A stretch of 64,000 nucleotides of DNA, taken from Glandiceps talaboti. Its lineage: Eukaryota > Hemichordata > Enteropneusta > Spengelidae. The stretch covers positions 19,339,209-19,403,208 of the forward strand of contig NC_135565.1 of assembly GCF_964340395.1 (NCBI RefSeq), in the 5' to 3' direction. The notes under the pieces were generated by a model. It was not told the origin of the DNA. It was given only the letters and a program-made list of their open reading frames with translations, and did not search any database. The first letter of the stretch is position 1; every line of letters starts with the position of its first letter. This document shows positions 1 through 12,836 of this stretch, one piece after another. The translations under genes were made by a program, and so were the position numbers.

Positions 1-6
1 TTCCAG

Positions 7-2780
7 ACTTTCATATAAAATGAATGTGAAGGCCCTTCAAGAGATGGTGAAACTCTGCAAGGACATGAAAAAATTAGAAGTAAGTTTATTTTATCTTTTA
101 TTCTGTATATAATATAGTGCAAAATAACAAGATATCATTCAATGAAAAAAAATTCCTGTGTATATTCTGTTATATTCTGTCTGAATGTTTTGTATATGTT
201 CTTGTTTGTACATCCAATTGAGATAGATTAAGAAAATTGATTGGCTATGCTTGTAAAAGTACAACAACAGAGAACACCATAGACACTCAGCCAAATACCC
301 AGAGTACATCACACTGGTATTCACACAGTACTTCTGGGTTCTGTGACATTGTTACCCAGAGTACATCACACTGGCACTCACATGGCACTACTGGGTTCTG
401 TGACATCATTACCCAGAATACACCACACTGACACTCACTTGGCACTACTGGGTTCTGTGAAATTATTACCCAGAGTACATCACACTGACACTCAAATGAC
501 ACTACTGGGTTCTGTGACATCATTACCCAGAATACACCACACTGACACTCACTTGGCACTACTGGGTTCTGCGACATTATTACCCAGAGTACATCACACT
601 GGCACTCACATGACACTACTGGGTTCTGTGACATTATTACCCAGAGTACATCACACTGGCACTCACATGACACAACTGGGTTCTGAGACATTATTACCCA
701 GAGTACACCACACTGACACTCACTTGGCACTACTGGGTTCTATGACATTATTACCCAGAGTACATCACACTGGCACTCACATGGCACTACTGGTTCTGTG
801 ACATTATTACCCAGAGTACATCACACTGAGATTCACTTCGCACTACTGGGTTCTACAACATTATTACCCAGAGTATACCACACTGGCACTCACATGACAC
901 TACTGGATTCTATGACATATTACCCAGTGTACACCACACTAGTACTCCCATGGCACTACTGGGTTCTGTGACATTAGTACCCGGAGTATACCACATTAGT
1001 ACTCCCATGGCACTACTGGGTTCTGTGACATTAGTACCCAGAGTACATCACACTAGTACTCACATGACACTACTGCACTCTGTGACATTAGTACCCAGAG
1101 TACATCACACTAGTACTCACATGACACTACTGCACTCTGTGACATTAGTACCCAGAGTACATCACACTAGTACTCACATGACACTACTGGGTTCTGTGAC
1201 ATTATTACCCAGAGTACATCACACTGGCACTCACATGGCACAACTGGGTTCTGTGATATTATTACCCAGAGTACATCACACTGGTACTCACATGACACTA
1301 CTGGTTCTGTGACATTATTACCCAGAGTACATCACACTGAGATTCACTTGGCACTACTGGGTTCTGTGATATTATTACGCAGAGTACATCACACTGGCAC
1401 TCACATGGCACTACTGGTTCTGTGACATTATTACCCAGAGTACATCACACTGAGATTCACATAGCACTACTGGTTCTGTGACATTATTACCCAGCGTACA
1501 CCACACTGGCACTCACATGACACTACTGGGTTCTGTGACATTATTACCCAGAGTACATCACACTGGTACTCACATGGCACTACTGGGTTCTGTGACATTA
1601 TTACCCAGAGTACATCACACTGGCACTCACATGGCACTACTGGTTCTGTGACATTATTACCCAGAGTACATCACACTAGTACTCACATGACACTACTGGG
1701 TTCTGTGACATTATTCGGACAATAAAACCCTTTTTCCTGTTACAGGCATTTGTTCATACATCAACTGCCTACTGTAATTGTGATAGACAGTACATTGAAG
1801 AGAAGATCTACCCACCACCCATGGACCACAGAAAATTAGATGATGCTATTGAGTAAGTAAAAGAGATAGACTTGTTTTGTTTATACCAGTATGCAACCTT
1901 TATCAGTGTTTGAAGATGTTATCTCACTGATACAAAAAGCTTAATTTGATACATCTATCAGGGACAACGATAATTTTGAAAGTAGCTGTTTAAATGGGTA
2001 AGCAGTAATATCTACGGATAAGATTCTATCTCTTACTATGTGGTGACCAGTGTGCCCTCTAAGCCAATTTGACGTGCCACTGATGCACACAATATCTAGT
2101 GATGCACCAAAATTTGGTGTTCCCCTATCTCTTTCTATGTGGTGACTCACAAGAAATGCCGGTTTTTCTCAGTTTGACCCACAACAACAAAATTTGGCTA
2201 TCATTAGAGGGAAAATTGGTATTGACTTTTTGATAATGTGGGAGTTAAGATGTGTGTTTAAGATGTGAGTGTGTTTGTGTTTAAATTGAAGGTGATAAAG
2301 ACCACCATTTCTACAACTTAGTACAAGTCACTCATGTAAGATTGGCAAAAGATAAATTACATATTACTACCGACTTATGACCCTAGCTATGTTGGGTTCA
2401 ATTTTAACTTTTGATATCTTGATGTTTACAGGTGGATGGATGATGAAATGCTACGTCTCTTAACCCCAAAACTAATTGACAGGAGACCAAATACATATAC
2501 CTTCACAAAAGCCATAGCAGAACATGTATTGATGGAGGATTGTGGTGATATGCCTATAGCTATTGTCAGACCATCTATTGTTGGTGCTGCATGGAAGGAA
2601 CCCATTCCTGTAAGTAGATGTTAGGACTGTAGAATCATATGCTACCAAACTTTAGTATGATAAATCAGATGACTGAACTGTTTTGTCAGTATGCCTTGCT
2701 TCACACATACATACATACATACATACATACATACATACATACATACATACATACATACATACATACATACATACATACAT

Positions 2781-2813
<33 letters not shown>

Positions 2814-3904
2814 TCAAGGCTAAAAAGCACATACAGTACAATACTGAAGTGGAGATGATAGACACATTTGAATTTTCCCAATCTATGAAGGAAAACAGTG
2901 TTGTAAAGATATTAAGTTTATTGCATAGTTGAACTGTTGTGTTTCACAACTAACTGCCTGTCAGAGATGCATGTATGTAAGTAGACTATTAATAGACAAT
3001 AATTCAAAATTTTTATTTCCAATCTCATGGAAGAAATCTACAACACATATTTGCATTGAAATATTAAAAAAGAATGTACCCTAGGTGATGATATAATCAT
3101 TAAAATAGTGATGATATCAATGAGTTGTTTTATTGTAGGGCTGGATTGATAACTTTAATGGTCCATCTGGTATTTTCATTGCAGTAAGTATACCTTTATT
3201 AATTTACAAATTTATGTGATTGATAACTATACTGTTGCATTAGAACAATTTGATACGTGTGAGTAGATGATATAGTTATATCGGCCATGTCATCGATGTG
3301 GTATGTCACAAAATCTCAACAGTTTCACATTTTCTGTTGGATAGGTATATATTGTTATATTTATTATTATAAAGGACAGTTTGTTTTCTTCTGTACATGA
3401 GGTAACAAGGGGCCAATATGTGTAGCATTCATACAATTTCTCAGTGTCCTGTTAAACTGAATATTTCATTTCTTATGTGCCAACTGGTGTCAAAATGATA
3501 AAAGACAATTTATTTACAGTTTCTGAAGTCTTGTACACTGCATCCAAAGCTGAATTCAGAACTGTAAAGATCTATGGCATGGTATCAAAGTTGATATTCT
3601 ATCAAATTTGTACTGCTTGATTTCAGTGTGGTAAAGGACTCTTACGTAGTATGAGGGCTGATCCTAATGCTGTAGCTGATGTGGTTCCTGTAGACATTCC
3701 TGTCAATGTTATGATAGCTGCAGCATGGAATATTGGTGTACTCAAGTAAGTGAAATTTTAGTACTTTGTTTGTTTATTTATTGCTGTATATTTCTGCTAA
3801 GACTCTGAATAAAGTCTTGAAATATCAGCTATTATCAACTCCTTTGTTTTGGATCAGGGATATTTTGTTAACTCCCGTATGGGAGGTAATGTCGTGGCGA
3901 TGTA

Positions 3905-3939
<35 letters not shown>

Positions 3940-6900
3940 TTGGACATTTTATCGTAAGAATATTTTACTAACAACATTAGATGTATATTTGCCTCAAGAT
4001 AACATTTTAACATTTTTAACACATTTAAAAAATTATTTTTTTCCGATGTCTTACTGTCTATTCTTTTGCAGACCAAAAGTAGTTCCTGTGTACAATGTGA
4101 CTACAGGAGGGCATAATCCCTTTAGATGGGGTGATATGGGTAAGTAAAACACACTCGACTAATATTCCAATAAAAATATGAAAAAACTGAAAATAATGCA
4201 GCAAAAAATTATAAATTTTAATTCACTGCTAATCTTTACATTCATAAATAAAACATTTTCAAAACATGGAAATACTTTATTTATTCATTATATTTGGGAT
4301 ATTTGTATGTCTTGTGTATTGTTTGTATTACTTCAGGGAATGTTGGGTGGACAATAAAGGTTGGGAATATGTTGGTTTTTAGGGAAAGAAAGGTACGTCT
4401 GGTGGGTGAAATGGGTGTGCTAAACTCATGGTATAGAAGTACTGTTGTACTGTTTTGCACTGGGGTTATTTTTTTTGATGATAGTAAAAGCTAGGATCAG
4501 AATATGTCATTACTTTGAACAATCCACAATTTTCAAAATAAGAATCTAAAACTAATATTGCTGTCCATGTTTGCAAGAGTGTTTTGTAATACTTCCTGAG
4601 ACGGTTTACAGTATTTTACATCATAGATATGTAGACTAAGGATATGCCATTTCTGTAAATAATCAGTATTTTTGAGGGTAACAATCCCAAAAACCAATCG
4701 TAAGACAACAGTACAAAACTGATTATTTTCCATGTTTGTAACATTTAGTACATCGATAACATTTCCTGAGAAAAAAACAAACAATTTTGATACAATATTT
4801 ACAATGTAGAATTGTTAATAATAGATTTGCTGAACGTACAGGAGATAGGAATAATTAACTAACTGTGATAAAACTTAAAGTGAAAGGAAAGTCTCACCCA
4901 CATCTTATATGAAATATAATGGTAGATAGTGAGTTATCTACCGTAATTATGTGTAAAGACTACCGGCATATCCCACTCATTTTGTACCTAATTTGGGAAT
5001 TTTTGACAGAGAAAAAAAAAGAAATCTGCAATTCTGTTATGTGTTATTATTTGTACATTGATGTAGCTAAAGATTAAAAGTTAGATTCATATTAAGTTGA
5101 TGATTTGCTATCTTCCAAAGTATTCCCATATGCAAATTATTTTATGTTTATATTTGGTACACAGTTTGCACTTATTAGAATTCTGGTAATGCACTTTTTT
5201 CTGTTGCATGTTGTAATATTATGTTTTGCTCACAGAGTCAGTTATTCCACCATTCTTCAAACGGGTTCCTCTTGAAAATGCATTCAGAAGACCCAATGCA
5301 TGTGTCACAAATGTTCTGTAAGTGATCCATCCCTGCATGTATATAGGGATAGTGTAAAACAGCAGAGAGTATTTGCAGTACGTGACTCCCATGATGCATC
5401 ACTCAGTGGCTTCCATCTAGTTCATGTTAAACATCACACATCCCATAGAAGCCCATCAGTAGTGTTTCCCCTAAAACAGTATGCATCATTGCCTCACAAA
5501 GAACCTTGCAACAGGTTGCAGCCTTGTTTGATTTTTGATTGGTCAACTACATACATGTCAACCAATTAGATATCAAACATGGCTGCCATCTACATTTTGT
5601 ATGAAAATCAAATATGGCTGCCACCTGAGGAAATCAAATATGGCTGCCACCTGAGGAAATCAAATATGGCTGCCATTTGTGGCAATCCAATATGGCCACC
5701 ATGTGTTGAAATCAGACATGGCTGCCACCTATGAAAATCAAACATGGCTGCCGCCTATGACGGGGTCATTTGTAGGGCAATGAGGTGTACCATTAGTTCT
5801 ACATCTGATGGAGCTTGACATCCCATGCTGTATACAACACTTGATGATAGTGGGTGGGTAAAGGAAAACTAATAAAGTGGTGCATGTGATGATGGTAGCT
5901 AAGGAGAATGCATAATGGGCAGTTAATGCAAATATTCTATGTATGCAAATACCTTGATACGACAGTCAAACAATCGATATCAGCCACAAAAACACAACTT
6001 TCCTTTTTATGAAAACTTTACAGTTTGAGGCATTGAGGAAATGTAAATGGACATCATAACCAATGTGTCGTGTCTGATATGAACAGTATGACTGTCGTAC
6101 TTGGAAATTTAGATAGTTGTTACGGCAACTGTTGCTCGGGAATGGGGATTCCAAATGCTGACATACCAAGCTGTCTTTGATTACAGATGTTATTCCAAGT
6201 ATTTACAAGAGGTTTCCTCTTCATGGTAGTTTTCGTCGCCCTGGTGGAAGTATCACCGATAATCAGTAAGATGACAAGATAGCCAATCGCGGCAGTCCTT
6301 CTATAGTTATGTAGCCTTGGATAGCCAATCACGGCAGTCCTTGTAGTATTTTGTCTTGGGTTGCTCCTCATAATACCGTAATTACCCTATATGTAAATAA
6401 GCACAGTATATTCCCCCTCCTTTTTTTCACTGACTTGAATATTCCTACATGCTGTAACGTTTAAATTAACAACATTAGGAAGAGACTACTCTGTGCATGT
6501 CAAATGATATCAAATTCTTCAAACCTGACAGAATCATGTAAAATAAAATTTGAACGTCTTCACAACGAAATGAAATGAGGATGGTATGTTTACCATGGCT
6601 TCTGAGAGAGTTGACGGATATCAGAAATTAATCAATGCTTTGAAATAAAACATCTACAAATCTTTGAATTTAAATAAATATACAAGTAACTATCACTCAG
6701 TCTGTCCTCAAAGTATGACTTGCATTACCAGACTTATTTTGTGAATTCACTGATGAAAGAATTTAAATTCTTTTTGTGTAGTACACAGTAACAGGTATGC
6801 CAATGGTACCTATTCTGAAATTTCTTAACATCCTCAAAATAATAATGATAATTTCAACAAACCTCAGATTTTTGTCAGAAGCAAGTCATGAACTCTGAGG

Positions 6901-9900
6901 AGCTCTATTTTCACAATGTCTAAGACTTCATCTTAATAATAGCAGAGAGCTAGCTCCTTATTGTCTCAAAAATCATATTTTTGGAGGTTCCACTAAGTTC
7001 ATGACAGAAGAAGGCTTGGATCAAATACAAAAGAAAAGTTTGTAAAAAGTGCATGCACTATATTTTCACACTGTTGCCATAACATTTTACTCAGTGCAAC
7101 AATGTAAACCAAATATCAGCCAATCAGGAAGCAGAATTTATATCATGTGACATGTTCAAGTCAGTAAATTCTTCAACTTTTTTCCTTGAAACTTGTACTC
7201 TAACTAACGTTCCTTTCTTCCCCAATTCTTTCCTAACTAGCACCTATTTGTTGGGCATATGTGGAATAGATTTAAATAAGCTTTCTACCTTTGCAGCAAC
7301 TTGACAGGCAATGCCACTGCAAACATTCTGAAATCTCAATGTCTCATCAAAGATCTCAAACTTTACTTTCATTCACTTTGCATATTATACCTACACTCGG
7401 AGTGACTACTGCAAGACCATTGCATTTCTTTTTCGTGCACCAGATGCAGTAAAAAAAATGCTGTTGAGCTTAAAAAATATGCAAGTTATAACATGAAACT
7501 AATGCAAGTAATGTCACAAAAAATGCTGTTGAGCTTAAGAAATACACAAGTTATAAAATGAAATTAATGCAAGTAATGTCACAAGCTATGTATCGCATAA
7601 AGTCGTTGATCTCATTCCCAATATTCTTGTCCTTTCTTCCTAAATTCATGACTCGAAATATCATATTTCAATTAACAGCTTGGCTTATAGATATAGTAGC
7701 ACCATATCTGCCAATAACTTTTTGCTCCCATGGCAACAGTTACAGAGATACAAAAAAATGTATATCAGGAGATGACGTCATTTTCAACAACAGTATTTGT
7801 AAGTTTGGTAACTACCCAAAAGGAGGAAAATTGTGTACATTGTCATACCTAGTAGTGCTATGAAATACATGTAGGTGGGAGGTACCAATAAAATACCTGT
7901 AGGCTTTTGAACTCTCGTAGATTTTACCTACTTATCTCCCTTCAATGCCCATGTCGAGTTTTGGTTAAAATTTAGTCAGGAAAAAAGTTGTGTTCTCATC
8001 ATCATGGAATTACCAAGATGTGTAAAAAAATGTATATATGTGACATTGCCCTCCAGACAATGATGTAGGGGATATTTCTGCTTGTCAATATCTCATCAAT
8101 ATTGTGCAATAGCTGAATACCTTCTGGGGCCTGTTATAATTGTTTTGCCAAATTAGATTGCGAACATAGACATTGGTATTTCTATTTATCTAAACAAATT
8201 GCTGAAAGTGTGGAGAGCTGTATACATAGCAAATGCCTTGTCTGTGTAATTTATATAATAACGAAATGTATGTCAAGCAGTATGGTCTATATATAAAACC
8301 ATTCTTATATATGGTGATACAAATTGTAACATGATGGCATCTTTACAGTAGATGTGATCAGTGTCTGCAGTGGGACTAAATTGGAGTTGTAGTTTGCCAA
8401 AATGTCGGAGGATAAAATGGAAATCACTAGTGTTACCATGGTAATTCTTTCACTGACGTTTAATAGTATTCTACATTATTGTTTTCGTCGTTAGTTTGCA
8501 TTATTTCAATAAACTTGTCATAAAATGGAGACATGAGACTATGTAAATCTCTAACAAGTTATCAACAATTTAGCCTCCCCGCTAGCTGACGACAACTCCA
8601 GTTTGGTGTAATTACAATACATAATGGTATAAATTGGAACTATAGATGTATGTAATAAACTTCACAACTACATGCAAGTGTATATATACCAGGTATAAAT
8701 GTCCCTTGAACAGTTCAGATTTGCAATAGCATTCAAGTGACATATATAGTGGTTACATTTGCATGGCGTAGTGATGTGTTGTGAATGTATATAACTGCAT
8801 GGAGTAGAGAGATAGATAGATGGAAAGATTTATCATTGTGTGCTCTCTTTGGAGTGACCACAGGGATGAGGATTTGGTATTTATTTATTTATCAGCATTG
8901 AAAAAGTTGGTACAGAACAAATAATCCCATGGAATCCTTATTAAGATGTGATGACTTGGGATTGAAACATAGCCCTTTAACCATGTGTTACCATGGTTAC
9001 CAACAATGAGGTCTCTGTCAATGTGTTACCATGGTTACCAACAATGAGGCATCTTTCGATGCTTTACCATGGTTACCAACAATTAGGACTCTCAATGTGT
9101 TACCATTGTTACCAACAATGAGGTCGCTTTCAATGTGTTACCATGGTTACCAATAATGAGGAATCTTTCAATGTGTTACCATGGTTACCAACAATGATGA
9201 ATCTTTCAATCTATGATGAAGAGCGAATATTTTGAAATATAAATATTATGTTAATTATTAAATTACGTACATAATTTTTGTGTCAATTTCCTTTCTTCAT
9301 TTTTTTGAGAAACAAGGTCAAAACCATGCAAGTTTAGATTTTGTTTCTCAAATGATCATGTATGATCCCTTGGTTAATGTATATACCCTAAAAAACAGGG
9401 TGCCAGATACTCAGTGTGTCCTCAAAGGTAATATCATACACTAATGACAACTAGCACCTAGTAATATCTGATAAAAAACAAACTTTGGTATTCTCCTATT
9501 CCCTATGATGTGGTGACTCGCTAGAAATGTCTTATTTTGACACTCAGTAAAAAAATTCTGTTTTTTATTTATTTTCAAGGGCACACTGGTATCATTATTT
9601 ATGTTACAAGATTCATATACAGTCCAAAATTACAAATCTTTTCCAATGCACCTGATGCAAATTTTAATTTCGCTTCATTTGAACAATGATCATATTACTT
9701 AAATTGCTTTGTTTTCTGTAACTTTTTTTGTCGTCTTGTTCATTTCTTAGGGTTGTTCATGAATACTGGAATATTGTGTGTCACAAACTCCCTGGCTACT
9801 TCTATGATTTCCTGTTGCGTTTGATGGGAAAGAAAGCAAGGTAGGCTGTGTTGTGTGTGTTGGGGGTGATGGTGATGGTGGAAGGTGGTAGGGGATGTGA

Positions 9901-10775
9901 TGACAATGGTGGGGTGATGGCAGTGGTGGTGGGTCCCAGGTGTGATGGCAATCGTTGGGTGATGGCAGTGGTGTGAGGTGATGGCAATGGTGGGTGTTGT
10001 GATGGTAGAAGTTGGGATGTGATGGCAGTAGGTGGGTTTGTGATAGCAGTAGTTGGGTTTGTGATAGCAGTAGTTGGGTTTGTGATGGTAGTGGTTGTGG
10101 GGTGTGATGCATGAGATAAAGGGTTGGTACGTGTTTCAGTACCTCTCAAACTAAACATAGTGTTTTGATTTGTTGACAGAATGGTTCGTATCTATGACAA
10201 GATGAGGAAAGCCATGTCCAGTCTAGAATACTTCACAACCAACACATGGGAATGGTCTAGTGAGAACACTGACTCACTTTGTACATTGCTGTCCGAGGAA
10301 GACAACAAGGTGAGGTGTTCACATCAGCTGCTAAGTAATGCTCTTTTTACAATTTGGTATGATTTGACCCCTAGAATTGTCTGTAGTTATCAAATTATTT
10401 ACTCAGCATATGGTGTAGTATTTTAGGATTTGATGTGTAGAGTTGTTCTTTGATTTTCATTTTCTTTGGTTCATCATCTTCCTTCAGGTATTCTACTCTG
10501 ACGTTCGTCCCCTTGACTGGCCATCCTACCTAGAAGCCTATTGCCTGGGAACCAAACGTTTTGTCCTCAACGAAGAACTCTCCGGACTACCACAAGCAAG
10601 AGCACATCTGAAGAAGCTACGTAACATCCGCTATTCATTTAACGCCATCCTCTTTGTTGTCATTTGGCGTTTCTTGATCGCCCGATCACAAATAGCTCGC
10701 AATCTTTGGTACTTTGTCACAAGTCTGTTCGTCAAATTTGTCAGGCTCACAAGACTCACAAGTTCTACCAGCTAG
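7..10775 (+). CDS. Fatty acyl-CoA reductase, FAR1/FAR2 family (gene A), 5' truncated by the window edge
   Basis: NADPH-dependent reduction of fatty acyl-CoA to fatty alcohol, by family knowledge at the peroxisomal membrane for ether lipid or wax synthesis. Ten coding exons are visible: 7-79, 1746-1852, 2432-2609, 3139-3183, 3627-3745, 4072-4139, 5236-5317, 9751-9840, 10180-10309, 10488-10775. They correspond to exons 3-12 of the complete genes downstream and have the same lengths and phases except the last, which matches D. All borders are GT/AG and about 392 residues are open to a TAG. The SDR active-site pattern Y-x3-K (YTFTK) lies in the third visible exon. The Sterile/FAR C-terminal domain spans the last three exons and ends in hydrophobic segments near [11 protein letters not shown] and WYFVTSLF. 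The NAD-binding Rossmann start, exons 1-2, is outside the window. Intron 9 is unusually long at 4.4 kb. I cannot separate FAR1 from FAR2 orthology. Confidence 0.95.
296..1712. repeat. 57-bp minisatellite in gene A intron 3, about 25 copies
   Basis: A unit of 57 bp (the motif CCCAGAGTACATCACACTGG recurs at 57-base spacing, first near 300, 357 and 414) fills most of intron 3 and ends about 30 bases before the exon 4 acceptor. Because 57 is a multiple of three, long open frames appear on both strands. These are repeat artefacts. Copies vary at a few positions and a few are shortened by one or two bases. Confidence 0.95.
2048..2212. mobile_element. hAT-like MITE copy in gene A intron 4
   Basis: Starts CAGTGTGCCCTCTAAGCC and runs to a decayed end near ATCATTAGAGG. 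It shares its body (a GATGCACCAAAATTTGGTG segment) with a better preserved copy at 52462-52725 in an RPS13 intron. The right inverted end is degraded here. Non-coding. Confidence 0.6.
2705..2813. repeat. (ACAT)n microsatellite with (AC)n tail, gene A intron 5
   Basis: About 100 bases of tandem ACAT followed by a short AC run. Open frames here are low-complexity artefacts. Confidence 0.97.
3904..3938. repeat. (TGTC)n microsatellite, gene A intron 7
   Basis: Eight to nine tandem TGTC units in the 326-base intron between exons 7 and 8. No coding content. Confidence 0.9.
5573..5758. repeat. Short-period tandem repeat in gene A intron 9
   Basis: About seven imperfect copies of a 22-30 base unit around AAATATGGCTGCCACCTG. 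It lies near the 5' end of the 4.4-kb intron 9. Confidence 0.85.
5759..8982. other. Long intron 9 interior of gene A, no gene recognised
   Basis: I see no conserved protein in either strand. The one 101-codon plus-strand frame at 7558-7863 has no recognisable domain and no splice context. A direct repeat with the core AGCCAATC.CGGCAGTCCTT occurs twice near 6280-6340, and two similar segments around ATGCTGTTGAGCTTAA lie near 7457 and 7520. The rest looks like unique or decayed repeat sequence. Confidence 0.6.
8983..9208. repeat. About 38-bp minisatellite, 6 copies, gene A intron 9
   Basis: Repeats of a unit containing GTTACCATGGTTACCAACAA at about 8983, 9021, 9059, 9095, 9133 and 9171. Each unit carries the self-complementary core GTTACCATGGTTAC or AACCATGGTTACC, so single strands could fold. 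Confidence 0.9.
9412..9588. mobile_element. hAT-like MITE copy in gene A intron 9
   Basis: A 177-base segment bounded by imperfect inverted ends, CAGTGTGTCCTC on the left and AAGGGCACACTG on the right. It shares internal sequence (TATGATGTGGTGACTCGC) with the copies at 2048 and 52462. No target-site duplication is evident here. Confidence 0.55.
9846..10100. repeat. GTGATGG-rich irregular minisatellite, gene A intron 10
   Basis: Purine/GT-rich tandem units based on GTGATGGCAGTGGTG fill most of the 339-base intron between exons 10 and 11. The proline/threonine-rich minus-strand frames across it are artefacts. Confidence 0.9.
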
Positions 10776-10952
10776 ATACAACAACAGATGTCAACAAATT
10801 GTCTCCAACTGTCATTTCACTGAAGAGTTAGAGACAGTTAATCAGATTTTGATGTATATGGCCATCAAGATGGAATATTAATTTATAAAAAAAAACAGAT
10901 AAACAGGAAGTCTTGAATACCATAGCAGTATTTTAGGCGGCATTAACCAGTT

Positions 10953-10958
10953 AATAAA
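10953..10958 (+). terminator. Candidate poly(A) signal AATAAA of gene A
   Basis: First canonical AATAAA, about 178 bases after the gene A stop codon. No transcript evidence is available, and later AATAAA motifs exist at several points downstream. Confidence 0.4.
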
Positions 10959-11125
10959 TTCTAACACGGTAAACAAAAAGTTTCATATTTTGTACTTTAG
11001 TTACCATGGTGATGAGTTGTAACTTGGGAAACCTTTTGGACTCGCTGACAAGAACAATACCTGTAATTAATTTGACCTACTTTCTAAGTGAAAGGTCATA
11101 CTAAATTTAGGGTTCTATCTTCTAC

Positions 11126-11186
11126 CTTCAATTATCACAAAGAGGAGGTCAAGGTTCAAAGTGGAGGTCAGAGTTCAAAGTGATTT
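11126..11186 (+). promoter_or_regulatory. Cluster of nuclear-receptor-like half sites downstream of gene A
   Basis: Two copies of an AGGTCA-NN-GTTCAAAG arrangement occur within 45 bases, as AGGTCAAGGTTCAAAG and AGGTCAGAGTTCAAAG. This resembles direct-repeat half sites of nuclear receptors. It may equally be a short tandem duplication without function. Confidence 0.2.
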
Positions 11187-11934
11187 CCCATTGTGTAGCT
11201 GAAATACTGAACGAAACCTTCACATGATGTGTTCATTGCAATAACAATCTAATCCATCCCCCATGTCCAGCCTAAAAGTGGTATGATTCAAGTACTACTT
11301 TAGTGTCAATCTCATCAACCCTTCCCCCCCCCCCATCATATAAGCTTAAAATGGTATCATCCATATAATAGGCATGTACTGTAAGCACATTGAATAAAAG
11401 TATCAAGATCAAAAAACTCCCCTTTCTGCCAAACAGCACAATCTTTTGACATGTTTCCCTGTACAGTGTAAACTGCAGCTGGTCAGTGTTACCCATGTCA
11501 TTTTAAAAACAAAAGTATTAGCACAGTGATACTTCATCAATAGAAGGTGCTGTTTGTTGGAAACGCACCTTAAAATGTACAGTTTTTAAGAGCAAAATTG
11601 TCAATACTTACGTGGACTAGTGAAGATTTAGACTAAAGCAGAGAAGGAGCTGAAAGCTTGTCTGCTGTTCTGAACTTTTGCACAATTCAGTATATACATT
11701 GATTATTTAAAATGTCTGTGCGGGAAATCTTGTTTATTTTTTGAATGGAATTGAAAATATACCTGTTAAACAGCATTATTAGATTTTTTTGCCAAATATG
11801 TAACATTAATTATGAGCGACAAAGACACTTGTGAGTGTTAGTGTCTTGCTGGGAATTTGCGCAGATATGGCCATGTGGGGGCACCCTTCACAGATTTATA
11901 GCAATATATCTATTACTTGGTGTCCTTATGTACC

Positions 11935-12320
11935 CTTATAATCTTAGACTCTCTCACAGTCCTCAGAGCTTCGCTTTACTAAAATTAACGCTAAATGAAT
12001 TATTTGTATGTACCGATACCATCTACATAACATACTCCATTACCGTACTCGAATAACCTTGTACTGTGCACCCTCATCGACCACGTAGAGATAACTATTC
12101 GTTGACGTGTGACTGCGACGTTCTGTGTTTTCGCGAAAACACGGCACGTTGCAGTCACACGTCAACGAATGGTTATCTTTATCATGGTCGATAAGGGCAC
12201 ACAGTACAAGGATATTCGAGTACCGTTATATCACTGGTATCGGTACATACAAAATAATTCGTTTAGCTTTAATTTTAGTAAAGCGAAGCTCCGAGGACTG
12301 AGAGAGTCTATTATAATCTA
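11935..12320. mobile_element. Long fold-back inverted repeat (about 180-190 bp arms)
   Basis: Two long complementary arms meet at a perfect palindrome, GTGTTTTCG then CGAAAACAC, centred at 12133/12134. The outer ends match across AGACTCTCTCA and TGAGAGAGTCT, and matching blocks continue inwards (for example GTCAACGAAT and ATTCGTTGAC). Small indels separate the arms. It looks like a non-autonomous fold-back or MITE element in the A-B spacer. The short open frames across it come from the inverted structure. Confidence 0.75.
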
Positions 12321-12670
12321 TGACTTATCTTTGGTTGATTACAAAGCTTATGGTTTAGGGAAACATATAACTTATGAAATTCTTTAAATTGAAGGGACTA
12401 TTTTAATATACCTTACGTTGCACACAGTATATGTTATGAATTCTTTTGAATCATTGTATGGTAATTTTTGTACAATTCTTGTAAATGCAACATGTGCCAT
12501 CCTGTCTGGTATGATAATGTGTGATGTTATAAAGGAACACTGGAGCCAAGCTACACACAACATGTAAATAATTGATATCATAAATAATGTAATTTATACA
12601 TTTGCGATTTGTAATTCATTTTAAAAAGGGAGCTAGCTAGCTGTGTAATATACATGTATTATGGGTGTAG

Positions 12671-12836
12671 AGTTAGGCAGTGACTAGTCCAGTTTGGCAG
12701 TGACTAGTCCAGTTAGGCGGTGACTTGTCCAGTTAAGCAGGACTAGTCCAGTTAGGCAGTGACTTGTCCAGTTAAGCAGGACTAGTCCAGTTAGGCAGTG
12801 ACTAGTCCAGTTAAGCAATGGCTAGTCCAGTTAGGC
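12671..12836. repeat. 20-bp tandem repeat, about 8 copies
   Basis: Units of 19-20 bases, AGTTAGGCAGTGACTAGTCC with variants, in the A-B spacer. Confidence 0.92.

Noticed and set aside
287-1312. Repeat-encoded proteins of 120-152 codons in gene A intron 3.
   Set aside because: Artefacts of a 57-base unit divisible by three, bounded by a genuine donor and acceptor of the FAR gene.
296-1712. CRISPR-like appearance of regular repeats.
   Set aside because: Units are contiguous with no unique spacers, in a eukaryotic intron. It is a minisatellite.
7558-7863. 101-codon plus-strand frame inside gene A intron 9.
   Set aside because: No family resemblance. It is AT-rich and inside an intron of an intact gene, consistent with chance.
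9747-10158. Proline/threonine-rich minus-strand frames of about 120 codons.
   Set aside because: They lie over a GTGATGG minisatellite and opposite FAR exon 10.
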